DNA of 64,000 nt, from assembly GCF_001709345.1 (NCBI RefSeq), contig NZ_MDTQ01000001.1, forward strand, positions 3,913,422 to 3,977,421, in the 5' to 3' direction. The notes under the pieces are model-generated. The model had not been told where the DNA came from and ran no database searches. It saw nothing but the letters and a program-made list of their open reading frames with translations. This stretch comes from Terasakiispira papahanaumokuakeensis. Lineage in GTDB: Bacteria > Pseudomonadota > Gammaproteobacteria > Pseudomonadales > Halomonadaceae. A program made the translations under genes and the position numbers. Below are positions 24,414 to 33,566 of this stretch, piece by piece (position 1 is the stretch's first letter; every line of letters begins with the position of its first letter).

Positions 24414-26774
24414 TTACCAGCGATAGCGCAAGTTGGCGATGATGTTACGATCTTTGCCCGCCGTACAGCTGTTCAGGCTGCAACCGTTGTAATAGGTCTT
24501 GTCGGTTAGGTTGGTAACATTGACTGACAGCTGAAGGCCCTCGGTCCCTTGGATCAGCTGGCCGAGGTCGTAACTCAGGCGCGCATCGATCAAGGTGTAA
24601 GAGGGGACTTTCAGCGTATTGGCTGAGTCGGCATAAGTGTCACCGATATAACGGACGCCTGCCCCTAAGCCCAGGCCGGGTAACCATTGAGCGGGCATCG
24701 TATAATCGAGCCAGAGCGAGGCCGTTTTCTCGGGCGTATTGGTGGGCTGATTGCCTTGAGCATCGCCATCGTTGCTATGGGTGACTTCAGGGTCATTATA
24801 GGTCAGGCTGGCAATAACATCGAAACCTTCACTCAGGCTGGCTCGACCTTCCAGTTCAACGCCTTTGATCTCAACTTCACCTGTTTGAATTCTATTCAAT
24901 TCATTGTCTGGGTCTTGTGTCAGCACATTTTCCTGGGTGAGCTGATAAGCCGATAGCGTGATCAGGCTATTGAACCCTTGTGGCTGAAAGCGAATCCCGA
25001 CTTCTGCTTGCTTCGCCGTTTGGGGGTCGTAGGCATCGCCGTAAAAGTCGCTGCCTAAAGAAGGATTGAATGAGGTGGAATAGCTGACATAAGGTGCTAG
25101 ACCATTATCCGCGCGATAAACCAGGCCTGCACGGTAAGTCAACTTGTCATCACTTTGATGGCTTCGTGAATCGCTACCTGCAGGGGTGAGTAAATCATGC
25201 GTACGTGTTTTGGAGTAATCCTGGCGTCCGCCTAATGTCAGGACCCACTGACGATCAAAGGTCATCTGTTGCTGGGCATAAATACCCGTTTGATTCGAGT
25301 ATTGGAAGGTTCGGCTCATGGTGCTATTGAGCTCGAATCCTTGGCCATAAACCGGTTCGTAGATATCAATAGGTGCCGCGGCACCCGCGCGTAGATAGTA
25401 ATCTTCGCGGGTATGGCGATAGTCCACGCCGACTAATGACTGCATTTCGACGTCGCCCCAATGCCAGTCGGCTTGAGCGCGGTTATCTAGCGCATAGACA
25501 TCGCCGACGATGCGGAACCGGTACGCCATGCGGTTATAGGTGCGCAGATCTGCCGATAGACTCCGCCCACTGGCGGTATTGGTCAGGAGATCAACATGGC
25601 TATAGCGGCCGGTAGAATGGAGCGTCCAAATGTCGTTGAGTTGATGATCCAGAATATAACCTAACCCATATTGGGTGCGTTCATTATCTAACCCCGGCTC
25701 ATCAAGAAACGTATTGTGGCTGATGCTGCCATTCGGGTTACTCAATAACGTGCCGCGGGTGGGGAGAAAGACTCGAGGCGCGCCGAACTCATCCTTGTTG
25801 TATTCTGCTAACAACGTTAATTCAGTGGTGTCACTGGGGCGCCAAGTAAAAGAAGGCGCAATAAATGTTTTGTTGTCTTCAATGTGATCGATCTGGGTAT
25901 CGCTATCTCGTTTGAGTGCGGTCAAGCGATAGAGATATTGGCCTTGGTCATCCAAAGGCCCACTGATATCCAACTTGCCTTCACGGCGATCATAGCGGCC
26001 GCCACTTAAAATGATTTCGCGATAAGGCTCATCTTTAGGGCGTTTACTGATCTGATTGACGACACCGCCAGGCGCATTTTGTCCATAAAGCACGGATGAG
26101 GGCCCCTTCAGGACATCAATGCGTTCGAGCCCGTAAGGCTCCACTTTAGGCCAGGCCTGGTTCGTTGTGCCGCGTAGACCATCTCTCAACATGCCTGTGC
26201 TGGAGACATCAAAACCGCGCACTTTAAAGTAGTCGAAGCGACGAGAGGCGGCGCCGGTCGTGTCTTGAACCCCGGCGGTATAGCGTACGGCTTCGGCTAC
26301 GGATTGGGGGTTTTGGATTTCCAGTTGAGCTTGAGGAATGACGGATAGTGTTTGCGGTACATCCATCAAATCCGTATCTGTTTTGGTTCCGCTTTGGCTG
26401 CGCTCAACCACCAGCCCCTGATTGTCTTCACCCTGCACCACCATTTTGTCTAAAGCTTGAGCTTTGCTTTCAGCGGATTGTGCGGCTTCCTGTCTGGCCT
26501 TCGGGGCTGTGGCAGAGGTTTCTGCAGTAGAGGTTTCGGCGGCTAACATTTCTGTGGCTAACATTTCTGTGGCGAATGTATCTGTAGCGAATGTATCTGT
26601 AGCCCATGGCACGAGACCTAATCCAACACTGAATGTCAGCAGCGATACCATTGTTTGACGTGTCGAAGCAGGTGCCAAGCGCTCTTCTGAGGGGTGTACG
26701 CCGGTTGTGATTGCCGGTTGCGCTAAGCGTCGTGGTGTTAAACGGTACTCTGGGTGCTGAGCATCAGTGGCCAT
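24414..26774 (-). CDS. TonB-dependent siderophore receptor
   Basis: 786 residues. A long leader (hydrophobic part about 42-58) is followed by a run of pentapeptide repeats, then a TonB-box-like 'DKMVVQGE' near 110, a plug domain ('QTLSVIPQAQLEIQ', 'FDYFKVRGFD', 'ERIDVLKGPSSVLYGQNAPGG'), and a 22-strand barrel ending in 'NIIANLRYRW'. This is the FhuA/FpvA/FptA-like siderophore receptor group. As first gene of the uptake operon next to the pyochelin-type biosynthesis genes it is the best candidate for the ferric enantio-pyochelin receptor (FetA/FptA role). A Fur-like site and a candidate PchR site lie upstream. Confidence 0.9.
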   Translation of the reverse strand: MATDAQHPEYRLTPRRLAQPAITTGVHPSEERLAPASTRQTMVSLLTFSVGLGLVPWATDTFATDTFATEMLATEMLAAETSTAETSATAPKARQEAAQSAESKAQALDKMVVQGEDNQGLVVERSQSGTKTDTDLMDVPQTLSVIPQAQLEIQNPQSVAEAVRYTAGVQDTTGAASRRFDYFKVRGFDVSSTGMLRDGLRGTTNQAWPKVEPYGLERIDVLKGPSSVLYGQNAPGGVVNQISKRPKDEPYREIILSGGRYDRREGKLDISGPLDDQGQYLYRLTALKRDSDTQIDHIEDNKTFIAPSFTWRPSDTTELTLLAEYNKDEFGAPRVFLPTRGTLLSNPNGSISHNTFLDEPGLDNERTQYGLGYILDHQLNDIWTLHSTGRYSHVDLLTNTASGRSLSADLRTYNRMAYRFRIVGDVYALDNRAQADWHWGDVEMQSLVGVDYRHTREDYYLRAGAAAPIDIYEPVYGQGFELNSTMSRTFQYSNQTGIYAQQQMTFDRQWVLTLGGRQDYSKTRTHDLLTPAGSDSRSHQSDDKLTYRAGLVYRADNGLAPYVSYSTSFNPSLGSDFYGDAYDPQTAKQAEVGIRFQPQGFNSLITLSAYQLTQENVLTQDPDNELNRIQTGEVEIKGVELEGRASLSEGFDVIASLTYNDPEVTHSNDGDAQGNQPTNTPEKTASLWLDYTMPAQWLPGLGLGAGVRYIGDTYADSANTLKVPSYTLIDARLSYDLGQLIQGTEGLQLSVNVTNLTDKTYYNGCSLNSCTAGKDRNIIANLRYRW
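26512..26601 (-). repeat. 15-bp coding repeat array in the receptor leader region
   Basis: Six in-frame 15-bp units (26512-26526, 26527-26541, 26542-26556, 26557-26571, 26572-26586, 26587-26601) in three near-identical pairs. They encode the pentapeptides ATDTF, ATEML and AAETS/TAETS between the leader's hydrophobic stretch and the plug. Copy-number change would alter the receptor N-terminus without a frameshift. Confidence 0.85.
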
Positions 26775-26804
26775 TCAAAAACTCCATATTAAGGTCTTTG
26801 CAAA

Positions 26805-26825
26805 TGAGAATAAGATGCTATCTCA
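26805..26825 (-). promoter_or_regulatory. Fur-like site in the receptor promoter
   Basis: 'TGAGAATAAGATGCTATCTCA' spans 21 bp with TGAGA/TCTCA arms and an internal GAGAATAAGAT similar to Fur hexamers. It is a weaker match than the sites at 27906-27932 and 47782-47796. It lies 31-51 bp before the receptor start. Confidence 0.45.
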
Positions 26826-26858
26826 ATATGGGATTGACCGACTGACTGAATGTTTTTG

Positions 26859-26878
26859 ATTTTATGACCTTCCCTTTT
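26859..26878 (-). promoter_or_regulatory. Candidate PchR site in the receptor promoter
   Basis: On the minus strand the site reads A-rich then AGGTCAT then A-rich. It matches 13 of 20 positions with 28012-28031 before pchD, including AGGYCAT. Both lie 33-36 bp upstream of a Fur-like site. Assignment to PchR is inference. Confidence 0.35.
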
Positions 26879-26936
26879 GTTTTTTGCACTTTTGCGGAAC
26901 TTCTATCGGCAAGGCCATACCGCCCCCAAGTGCTGC

Positions 26937-27851
26937 TTAACGCAATGCGCTGGGGGAGAGCCCAAAGCGTTTACGGAATGCAATGGAAAAATGAGCGGGG
27001 CTATAGCCAACCCGGTAGGCAGCGCTGGAGACGTTTATTTCGCCACTGGCCAGTAACCGATAGGCTTCTTGCAGGCGCATTTCTTGGCGGTAAGCATGGA
27101 CACTGGTTCCAAAGGCTTGGCGAAAACCTTCATTGAGCTTACGTGTGTTGAGGCCGACCTGACGGGCCAGCGCTGCCAGCGAATGAACCTCCTGTAGGTC
27201 TCCACACATTAAATCACGCGCCGCATGAATTCTTTCTAAGTCGGAAGACGACAATCCGCGTTGCGGTGGGGTCTCATGGGCATCAGAGGGGTGTAACAAG
27301 CCTTCGATGCCTAATGCCGTGAGTTCGAGTGCTTTTGCGCTTAGATAAAATGACCGTGTCGGGCCTTGTAATGGACAGGTCATAATCTGTCGGGCCAGCG
27401 CTTGTAAGGCGCGAGGGGCGCGCTGACAGAACATGACAGGATGCTGATCATGGTATGGAAGTAGCTGCTCGGGCGGCAGTCCGGCCTGTTCTATGGCCGC
27501 AAAATCCAATTGCACCGAGGTGTAGCGCACCGGTTGATCATGGGAAAATAAATGGTCACCGCAATGATCCCCTTCATTGGCGACAGCACAGAGCATGGGG
27601 CCTTCTATCGCCAGAGGGTCATATCCATCCACGCGGCAATCCAAACGGCCACTGAGCACTAATGTGAGTTTGAGCCCCTTCCAAAGGGGTTCTTTCACCC
27701 ACATGGCAGGCGCTTTGTGATCAGAGGGCTGCGGAACCGTGCCGGCACTGAGGGTGATATCCCCTGTTGTTGAGTGGATCAGGTTGGGGACACTCAGTGT
27801 GAAATAGTTAGCTGCATCTGATGCTGTCGCGTTGTCTATGTCTAGATGCAT
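26937..27851 (-). CDS. pchR: PchR-like AraC-family regulator
   Basis: 304 residues from the ATG at 27851 (AAGGAG eight bases upstream; the frame opens 11 codons earlier). The C-terminal 100 residues hold both AraC helix-turn-helix motifs: 'SLAALARQVGLNTRKLNEGFRQAFG' and 'VSSAAYRVGYSPAHFSIAFRKRFGLSPSALR'. The N-terminal domain, with 'GLKLTLVLSGRLDCRVDG', resembles PchR/YbtA sensors that bind their own ferric siderophore. It should activate the pchD operon (divergent) and the uptake operon when ferric siderophore is present. A near-ideal Fur box at 27906-27932 in front of it implies iron repression. Confidence 0.88.
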   Translation of the reverse strand: MHLDIDNATASDAANYFTLSVPNLIHSTTGDITLSAGTVPQPSDHKAPAMWVKEPLWKGLKLTLVLSGRLDCRVDGYDPLAIEGPMLCAVANEGDHCGDHLFSHDQPVRYTSVQLDFAAIEQAGLPPEQLLPYHDQHPVMFCQRAPRALQALARQIMTCPLQGPTRSFYLSAKALELTALGIEGLLHPSDAHETPPQRGLSSSDLERIHAARDLMCGDLQEVHSLAALARQVGLNTRKLNEGFRQAFGTSVHAYRQEMRLQEAYRLLASGEINVSSAAYRVGYSPAHFSIAFRKRFGLSPSALR

Positions 27852-27905
27852 CGTGCGCTCTCCTTGACTTTGAAGTCCATTCATCCTATCACGTTAGTTA
27901 TTTTA

Positions 27906-27932
27906 AGCAATTGATAATCATTATCAATTGCT
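27906..27932. promoter_or_regulatory. Fur box, perfect 27-bp palindrome
   Basis: Thirteen-base arms (AGCAATTGATAAT and ATTATCAATTGCT) around a central C. The core GATAATCATTATC is the classic Fur recognition pattern. It lies 55 bp before the pchR start. Confidence 0.93.
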
Positions 27933-27981
27933 GCTTTGATACTGAATTCCCTTGCTTGTATCAGACGCCTATAGGGTTCAA

Positions 27982-28022
27982 GGGGTGTGCCCCCTGCTTT
28001 TTGATCAAAAGAAAAAAGCAGG
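27982..28022 (+). other. Double hairpin in the pchD control region
   Basis: GGGG-TGTG-CCCC (27982-27993) abuts a larger stem: arms CCTGCTTTTT (27993-28002) and AAAAAGCAGG (28013-28022) with a ten-base loop. The position upstream of the Fur box at 28068 makes a transcription-attenuation role unlikely unless transcription starts further left; overlap with the candidate PchR site suggests a DNA-level role. Confidence 0.4.
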
Positions 28023-28031
28023 CCATCTAAA
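28012..28031 (+). promoter_or_regulatory. Candidate PchR site before pchD
   Basis: 'AAAAAAGCAGGCCATCTAAA' resembles the minus-strand site at 26859-26878 before the receptor gene (13 of 20 positions). Both lie a similar distance upstream of a Fur-like site, as expected for an activator acting next to a Fur-repressed promoter. Inferred. Confidence 0.35.
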
Positions 28032-28067
28032 GTCACAATGCTTGAGGCATTTCAGTTATTTGCTTAT

Positions 28068-28082
28068 TGATAATAAGTATCA
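28068..28082 (+). promoter_or_regulatory. Fur box before pchD
   Basis: 'TGATAATAAGTATCA' matches the 15-bp Fur core TGATAATnATTATCA with one mismatch in the right arm. It should repress the biosynthetic operon when iron is abundant. Confidence 0.75.
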
Positions 28083-28260
28083 TTTTTCTGATTTGCCTGA
28101 CCCTGTGTGTTGGTGTTTTGTCGCGGTGGATCATCGCTGTGTAAGCCCCTTATTATGCTTCTTAAGGGCTGTTGTGTGCTTTTTGAGCACACTTGGTATT
28201 GATCATGCCCGATGAATCAAATGCTATGTCGCAGGGCGATGCTTTAGCCAAGGAGGCTGC

Positions 28261-29940
28261 ATGCATTCTCGTATCGACCTGCCTATTGATTCCTCATTGC
28301 GTCAGTCGCCACCCAATGCGGCACGTCGTCCAGATTATCAACATGATGGTTACTGGTGTGATCAGACCTTTGGCGCGATGTTACGGCAATCAGCATCCTG
28401 TTTCCCCCAAGCTTGCGCGTTAGTCGATGGTGAAAGACAGCTGACTTATCAGCAGCTTGATCAGCGGGTTGATCGTCTCGCTTCTGGCTTGGCTCATTTG
28501 GGGCTCTCGGCGGGTGATAAGGTACTGTTGCAGTTGCCCAACAGCATTGAGTTTGTCGAGATGTGTTTTGCGCTGTATCGCTTGGGTGTGCAGCCTATCT
28601 TGGCTTTGCCGGCCCATCGTGATGTGGAGCTCGCCAGTTTTTGTGCCTTTGCTGATGTATCGGCTTATATCAGTGTCGATCAGTCTGAAGGGTGTGACTT
28701 CGAGGCTTTGGCTCTACGCTTGCAGCAGCGTTTTCCCTCTCTTGAGCATGTCATCATTTCTGGTGAGTCGACAGTCTTCCGTACTTTGCAGTCGCTCTAT
28801 CTCTTACCTGACGAAAAGCACTCGGTTGTTGAGACTTCAGTGACGCCGCACATGGTGGCGTGCTTTCAGTTGTCAGGAGGGACAACGGGTGTGCCTAAGC
28901 TGATTCCTCGTCGACACGGGGAGTATCTCTACAACTTGAAAAGATGTGCCGATATCTGTCGGTTCTCTTCTGAAACCGTGTATTTGGCGGCCTTACCCAT
29001 GGCGCATAACTTCACCATGTGTTGTCCGGGGTTTATGGGCACGTTATATGCCGGTGGATGTGTGGTGATTGCTCGCCAGCCTACGGCTGAACACTGTTTT
29101 CCGTTAATTGAGCGTTATCAAGTTACGCATACCGCACTGGTGCCACCACTGGCGTTACTTTGGATGGAAGCGGTAGCGCTAGGGCGTAATCCGCCTCATG
29201 CGTTGCAATGGTTGCAGGTCGGTGGTGCTCGCCTGAGTTATGAGGCCGCGCGGCGGGTGATGCCTGTGTTGGGGTGCCGCCTACAACAGGTGTTTGGTAT
29301 GGCGGAAGGCTTGATTTGTATGACTCGGCCTGATGATGACTTGTCTCGGGTCTTACATACCCAGGGGCGGCCGATTTCGGCCGCCGATGAAATCAGAGTG
29401 GTGGATGAAAAAGGGCAGTGCTTGCCGCCAGGACAAGTTGGTCAAATTCAGACACGTGGACCTTATACCATTCAAGGCTATTACCGTAATCCCGAAGCGA
29501 ATGCATCGGCGTTTACTGATGATGGCTTCTATTGCTCTGGTGATCGGATTGAGTTGACCCCCGATGGCGATGTCATCGTCGAAGGGCGTGACAAGGATTT
29601 GATTAATCGTGGCGGCGAGAAAATTGCTGCTGAAGAAGTCGAAAACCTCTTACTTTCACATCCCGCTGTGGTTGATGTGGCGCTTGTCGCAATGCCTGAT
29701 GATTTTCTAGGTGAGCGGGCCTGTGCCTTTGTCCTGGCGCGTGAAGCCGTGAGTGCCGCAGCTTTGAAGCGCCATTTGAGTCAGCAAGGGCTAGCCGCCT
29801 TTAAATTACCCGATCGCTTTCAGTTTATTGATGAGTTTCCGAGTACTGGTGTCGGTAAAGTCAGTCGTCAGCACCTGAGAGCTGCCTTACAGCAGCAGCT
29901 TTTGTCCTCTCTTGAACCCGATATTCCTGTATCGAGTTAA
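28261..29940 (+). CDS. pchD: Salicyl-AMP ligase (PchD-type aryl-acid adenylating enzyme)
   Basis: 559 residues, free-standing adenylation enzyme. 'FQLSGGTTGVPKLIPRRHGEY' is the A3 motif and 'YCSGDRIELTPDGDVIVEGRDKDLINRGGEKI' covers A7-A8, with 'GVGKVSRQHL' as the A10 lysine. In aryl-acid enzymes the residue just before PG in 'HNF...PG' separates 2,3-dihydroxybenzoate (Ser240 in DhbE) from salicylate (Cys). Here it reads 'HNFTMCCPG', Cys255, so salicylate is predicted. It loads salicylate onto the aryl-carrier domain of PchE. First gene of the operon, with Fur control region and AAGGAGG upstream. It is followed by a 164-bp gap to pchE. Confidence 0.92.
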   Translation: MHSRIDLPIDSSLRQSPPNAARRPDYQHDGYWCDQTFGAMLRQSASCFPQACALVDGERQLTYQQLDQRVDRLASGLAHLGLSAGDKVLLQLPNSIEFVEMCFALYRLGVQPILALPAHRDVELASFCAFADVSAYISVDQSEGCDFEALALRLQQRFPSLEHVIISGESTVFRTLQSLYLLPDEKHSVVETSVTPHMVACFQLSGGTTGVPKLIPRRHGEYLYNLKRCADICRFSSETVYLAALPMAHNFTMCCPGFMGTLYAGGCVVIARQPTAEHCFPLIERYQVTHTALVPPLALLWMEAVALGRNPPHALQWLQVGGARLSYEAARRVMPVLGCRLQQVFGMAEGLICMTRPDDDLSRVLHTQGRPISAADEIRVVDEKGQCLPPGQVGQIQTRGPYTIQGYYRNPEANASAFTDDGFYCSGDRIELTPDGDVIVEGRDKDLINRGGEKIAAEEVENLLLSHPAVVDVALVAMPDDFLGERACAFVLAREAVSAAALKRHLSQQGLAAFKLPDRFQFIDEFPSTGVGKVSRQHLRAALQQQLLSSLEPDIPVSS

Positions 29941-30104
29941 TCCCACCCAAGTTTAAGCCTCTGCGTGTGCTCTGTCTGGGCGGCGCCAGTGTGCTTAAAA
30001 GCGTCGTGTGTTTAGCAAAATCGTGCGATTTGAAGATTTCTTGGCTTCTGTCGGTATCACACATGCAGGGGCTCATGAGCCGAATGATCAATGGGAGTTA
30101 TGCC

Positions 30105-33100
30105 ATGACGGCATCTTGTGAAACACCAGCCTGGCCACTGAGAGAGTGGCTATCACCTATTCTGGATTTAGCGCCGGATGAGATTAATGCTGAGCAGTCT
30201 TTGATTGAGCAAGGCTTGGATTCCATCAGTATCATGCGGCTACCCGCTTTGCTTGCGGCCCAGCGAGGTGTTCAGGTGAGTTTCGCTGAGCTTATCGAGA
30301 CGCCTGTGCTGCGTGCTTGGGAAGCATTAGCCGCGAACGCTGTGGCCGATGAGAGGGGGGGCGGGACTGATGAGATTGACTCATCCCAGCCTTTTGAGCT
30401 GACACCGCTGCAGCAAGCTTATTGGCTCGGACGGCAAGCGCATCAAAGTCTGGGTGGCGTGGCTTGTCAATTATACCAGGAGCTGGAGGGGGCAGCGCTT
30501 GAGCCTGAGCGGTTGAGGCAAGCGATTGATCTATTGCGTCAACGGCATGGCATGTTAAGAGCCTGTTTTTTGCCGGAGGGGCGTCAGGTGATTCAGCCTG
30601 AAGTTGAGTCGTTTACGCTGACCGTACATCACTTACAGGATGATGAGAGCACTGCTGTCGATGATTATCTGGAGGCGCTGCGTGAAACCTTGTCGCACCG
30701 ACGTCTCAATATTGAAGCGGGTCAAGTGTTTGATGTGCAGTTGAGTCTATTGCCGGAGGGACGAACCCGCCTGCATCTGAATATTGATTTACTGGTTGCT
30801 GATGTACTGAGCTTGGGCGTGATCTTGCGGGATCTGGCCACGTTTTATCGGGGAGAAGGGGACTCGTTACCTGATTTGACGCTCTCTTTCCCTGCTTATC
30901 TGAAGGCTGTCAATCAACGCCAATCTCCATCATCCGTGGCGGCTGATCAGGCTTATTGGCGGGAGTGTTTGTCACATTTCTCAGGGCCGCCCCAGCTGCC
31001 CTTGCGGTGTCAGCCTGAGCAGCTTGAGGCGCCCCGCTTCACTCGACGTCAAATGATGTTGTCTCATGAACAAGTGGCCGCGTTGGAAAGCCACGCACGG
31101 CACTATGGCGTCACCTTGGCTGCCGCCTTGGCGACGGCGTATGGCATGGTGCTGGCGCGTTGGAGCCAGCACCCTCGTTTCGTCCTGAATTTACCGTTGT
31201 TTGATCGCCAGTTTTTGACACCAGACGTGGCCGACATGGTGGCGGATTTTTCTAATCTGGTGTTGTTGCCCATGGATTTCTCTTCTAGCGTTTGCTTTGT
31301 TGATGCCGCTCGATCAGTTCAGCATCAGCTGCATCAAAATATGGCGCATAACGCCTGGCCCGGTGTTGAGGTATTACGAGAGTGGACCCAGCAAGGCGGA
31401 CAGGGAGCACCGGTGGTGTTTGCTTGCAATTTGGGCACGCCTTTTATGGATCGTGCCAGTGAGCAGACGCTGGGTCAGCCGGGTTGGGCTTTGTCGCAAA
31501 CCCCTCAGGTTTGGTTGGATCACCAGAGCTATCCCATGGCCGATGGTGTGTTATTGAATTGGGATGCCGTCGATGCCTTGTTTCCTGAAGGCCTGTTGGA
31601 TGATCTTTTTAGCGCTTACTGTGCCTTGCTCAATCAGTTGATCGCAGGGGATTGGTCGTCCGAGTTCACGATTGCCTTGCCCGAATCACAACAACGACAG
31701 CGCCAAAGGGCCAATGATACGCAGCATCCCTTGGTGGCTCAGCAGTCGGCTGTCGAGCGCTTACATTCAGGACTTTTCGCGCAAGCCCGCATCGCACCGG
31801 AGCGATGGGCTGTGATGCCTGAACAGGGTCCTTCTTTGACCTATCAAGCACTGGCGGATCAGGCGCTGGCGGTGGCGGGCGCTTTGCAGGACGCGGGTGT
31901 GTGTCCTGGTGACGGCGTTGTCGTGACTTCGCCCAAGGGGGCTGAGCAGGTGGTGGCGGTGGTCGGGGTTCTGGCCTGTGGTGCGCACTATATTCCGGTC
32001 GGAATGGAGCAGCCGATCGCTCGTCGCAGTGCCATCTTGCGTCAGGCCGGGGTCAACCATGTACTGACGATTGAGGCTGAATGTGAGGCTCGGCGCTGGC
32101 CTCAGCAGGCGCGCTTAATCAGCATTGAACAGGCCGTGCAACATAGGCCTTTGCCTGAGCCTGTGAATGTAGCGGCCGAAGACCTCGCCTATGTCATTTT
32201 CACGTCGGGCAGTACGGGGATGCCAAAAGGCGTTGAAATCACACATCAAGCGGCCATGAATACGCTGGCCGGATTACAGCAACGCTATGCATTCAATGCG
32301 GATGACCGGGTGCTGGGGCTGGCCGCGTTGGATTTTGATTTATCGGTCTTTGATCTTTTTGCGCTTTGGCGTGTTGGCGGAGCTCTGGTCTTACCGGATG
32401 AGGCTCACCGAAAGGCGCCTGAAGTCTGGTGGTCATTGATTCAGCAGCACCGAGTCACGATATGGAATAGCGTGCCGGCTTTGTTGGATATGTGGCTATT
32501 GTGCGGTCCTCCTGAGAGGGCCTTTGCGTCGTTACGTTATGTCTTGCTGTCCGGCGATTGGATCGGTTTGGACTTGCCGGAACGTCTAGCCTCTGTGTGT
32601 CCTCATGCCCAGTTCCTCGCGCTCGGTGGTGCTACAGAAGCGTCGATTTGGTCCAATATTCAGGACGTATCGCTGCCATTGCCTGCCCAGTGGCGCACGA
32701 TCCCCTACGGTCATCCTTTGGCTAATCAGTGTTTTCGGGTGGTTGATACTCAAGGGCAAGACTGCCCGGATTGGGTGGCCGGAGAGCTGTGGATTGGTGG
32801 CGCCGGTGTGGCGCGGGGTTATCGTGCACAACCTCAGCTGACGGCGGAACGCTTTGTTGAGTCTTTGGGGCAGCGTTGGTATCGCACTGGCGATAGAGGA
32901 CGCTATTGGCCTGATGGCACGCTGGAGTTTCTGGGTCGAGAAGATCATCAAGTGAAAGTACGCGGTTTTCGCATCGAGTTGGCGGAAATTGAAACCGCAC
33001 TGATGCGTCACACGGCGGTTAATCGGGCTATGGCCATGGTGTTGCCCGGAGACAGCCCTACGCTGGTGGCCGCAGTGCTTGTTGATGACGCACAGCCGAT

Positions 33101-33566
33101 GCCTGAGGTTGAGGATATTCAAACTGCAGCGGCTCAGTGGTTGCCCAGCCACATGCTGCCGGAATATTGCGACATCCGTCAGGATTGGCCGCTCAGCCGC
33201 AATGGCAAGGTCGACCGTGAGCAGCTGCTTCATCACATCAGTACGTTAATTCAACACACGCATCCCGAGGTTGAAGAGCGCCCCCAAGGCGAGCTTGAAC
33301 ACACCATTGCCCAACACTGGTGTGATTTGTTGGCGCTGGATGAGGTCGGGCGTCACCAACGATTTTTCAGTGTGGGTGGCAATAGTTTGCTGGCGACCCG
33401 CTTATTGGATGCGTTGTCCCGCGAATTCAATCTGACTTTGAAACTCAGTGATTTCTTTGAGGCGACATCTGTCGCTGATCAAGCTGCGTTGCTGAAACAG
33501 CAAGGCGTGATTCAACACTCCCAGGCCATCGAGAAGGCTTCAACCATAGAGGAAGGCGCATTATGA
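30105..33566 (+). CDS. pchE: Pyochelin-type NRPS, first module (ArCP-Cy-A-PCP), no epimerase domain
   Basis: 1153 residues from the ATG at 30105 (GGGAG seven bases upstream; the frame opens at 29967). Domains: aryl carrier 1-75 with phosphopantetheine Ser40 in 'QGLDSISIMRL'; cyclization 100-530 with 'DLLVADVLS' (DxxxxDxxS); adenylation 555-1040 with 'FTSGSTGMPKGVEITH', 'LGGATEASIWSN' and 'YRTGDRGRYWPDG'; PCP 1060-1130 with Ser1094 in 'VGGNSLLATRL'. It condenses salicylate with cysteine and cyclises it to a thiazoline. Between A8 ('KVRGFRIELAEIE') and A10 ('RNGKVDREQL') there is no extra domain, unlike the ~1438-residue PchE of P. aeruginosa with its epimerase-like insert. That matches enantio-pyochelin producers. 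Confidence 0.92.
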   Translation: MTASCETPAWPLREWLSPILDLAPDEINAEQSLIEQGLDSISIMRLPALLAAQRGVQVSFAELIETPVLRAWEALAANAVADERGGGTDEIDSSQPFELTPLQQAYWLGRQAHQSLGGVACQLYQELEGAALEPERLRQAIDLLRQRHGMLRACFLPEGRQVIQPEVESFTLTVHHLQDDESTAVDDYLEALRETLSHRRLNIEAGQVFDVQLSLLPEGRTRLHLNIDLLVADVLSLGVILRDLATFYRGEGDSLPDLTLSFPAYLKAVNQRQSPSSVAADQAYWRECLSHFSGPPQLPLRCQPEQLEAPRFTRRQMMLSHEQVAALESHARHYGVTLAAALATAYGMVLARWSQHPRFVLNLPLFDRQFLTPDVADMVADFSNLVLLPMDFSSSVCFVDAARSVQHQLHQNMAHNAWPGVEVLREWTQQGGQGAPVVFACNLGTPFMDRASEQTLGQPGWALSQTPQVWLDHQSYPMADGVLLNWDAVDALFPEGLLDDLFSAYCALLNQLIAGDWSSEFTIALPESQQRQRQRANDTQHPLVAQQSAVERLHSGLFAQARIAPERWAVMPEQGPSLTYQALADQALAVAGALQDAGVCPGDGVVVTSPKGAEQVVAVVGVLACGAHYIPVGMEQPIARRSAILRQAGVNHVLTIEAECEARRWPQQARLISIEQAVQHRPLPEPVNVAAEDLAYVIFTSGSTGMPKGVEITHQAAMNTLAGLQQRYAFNADDRVLGLAALDFDLSVFDLFALWRVGGALVLPDEAHRKAPEVWWSLIQQHRVTIWNSVPALLDMWLLCGPPERAFASLRYVLLSGDWIGLDLPERLASVCPHAQFLALGGATEASIWSNIQDVSLPLPAQWRTIPYGHPLANQCFRVVDTQGQDCPDWVAGELWIGGAGVARGYRAQPQLTAERFVESLGQRWYRTGDRGRYWPDGTLEFLGREDHQVKVRGFRIELAEIETALMRHTAVNRAMAMVLPGDSPTLVAAVLVDDAQPMPEVEDIQTAAAQWLPSHMLPEYCDIRQDWPLSRNGKVDREQLLHHISTLIQHTHPEVEERPQGELEHTIAQHWCDLLALDEVGRHQRFFSVGGNSLLATRLLDALSREFNLTLKLSDFFEATSVADQAALLKQQGVIQHSQAIEKASTIEEGAL

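Larger units (their letters stand above)
27852..28260. other. Divergent pchR/pchD control region
   Basis: 409 bp holding two Fur boxes (27906-27932 and 28068-28082), a hairpin (27982-28022) and a candidate PchR site (28012-28031). Open frames here have no family features. AAGGAGG at 28250-28256 is the pchD ribosome binding site. Confidence 0.75.
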
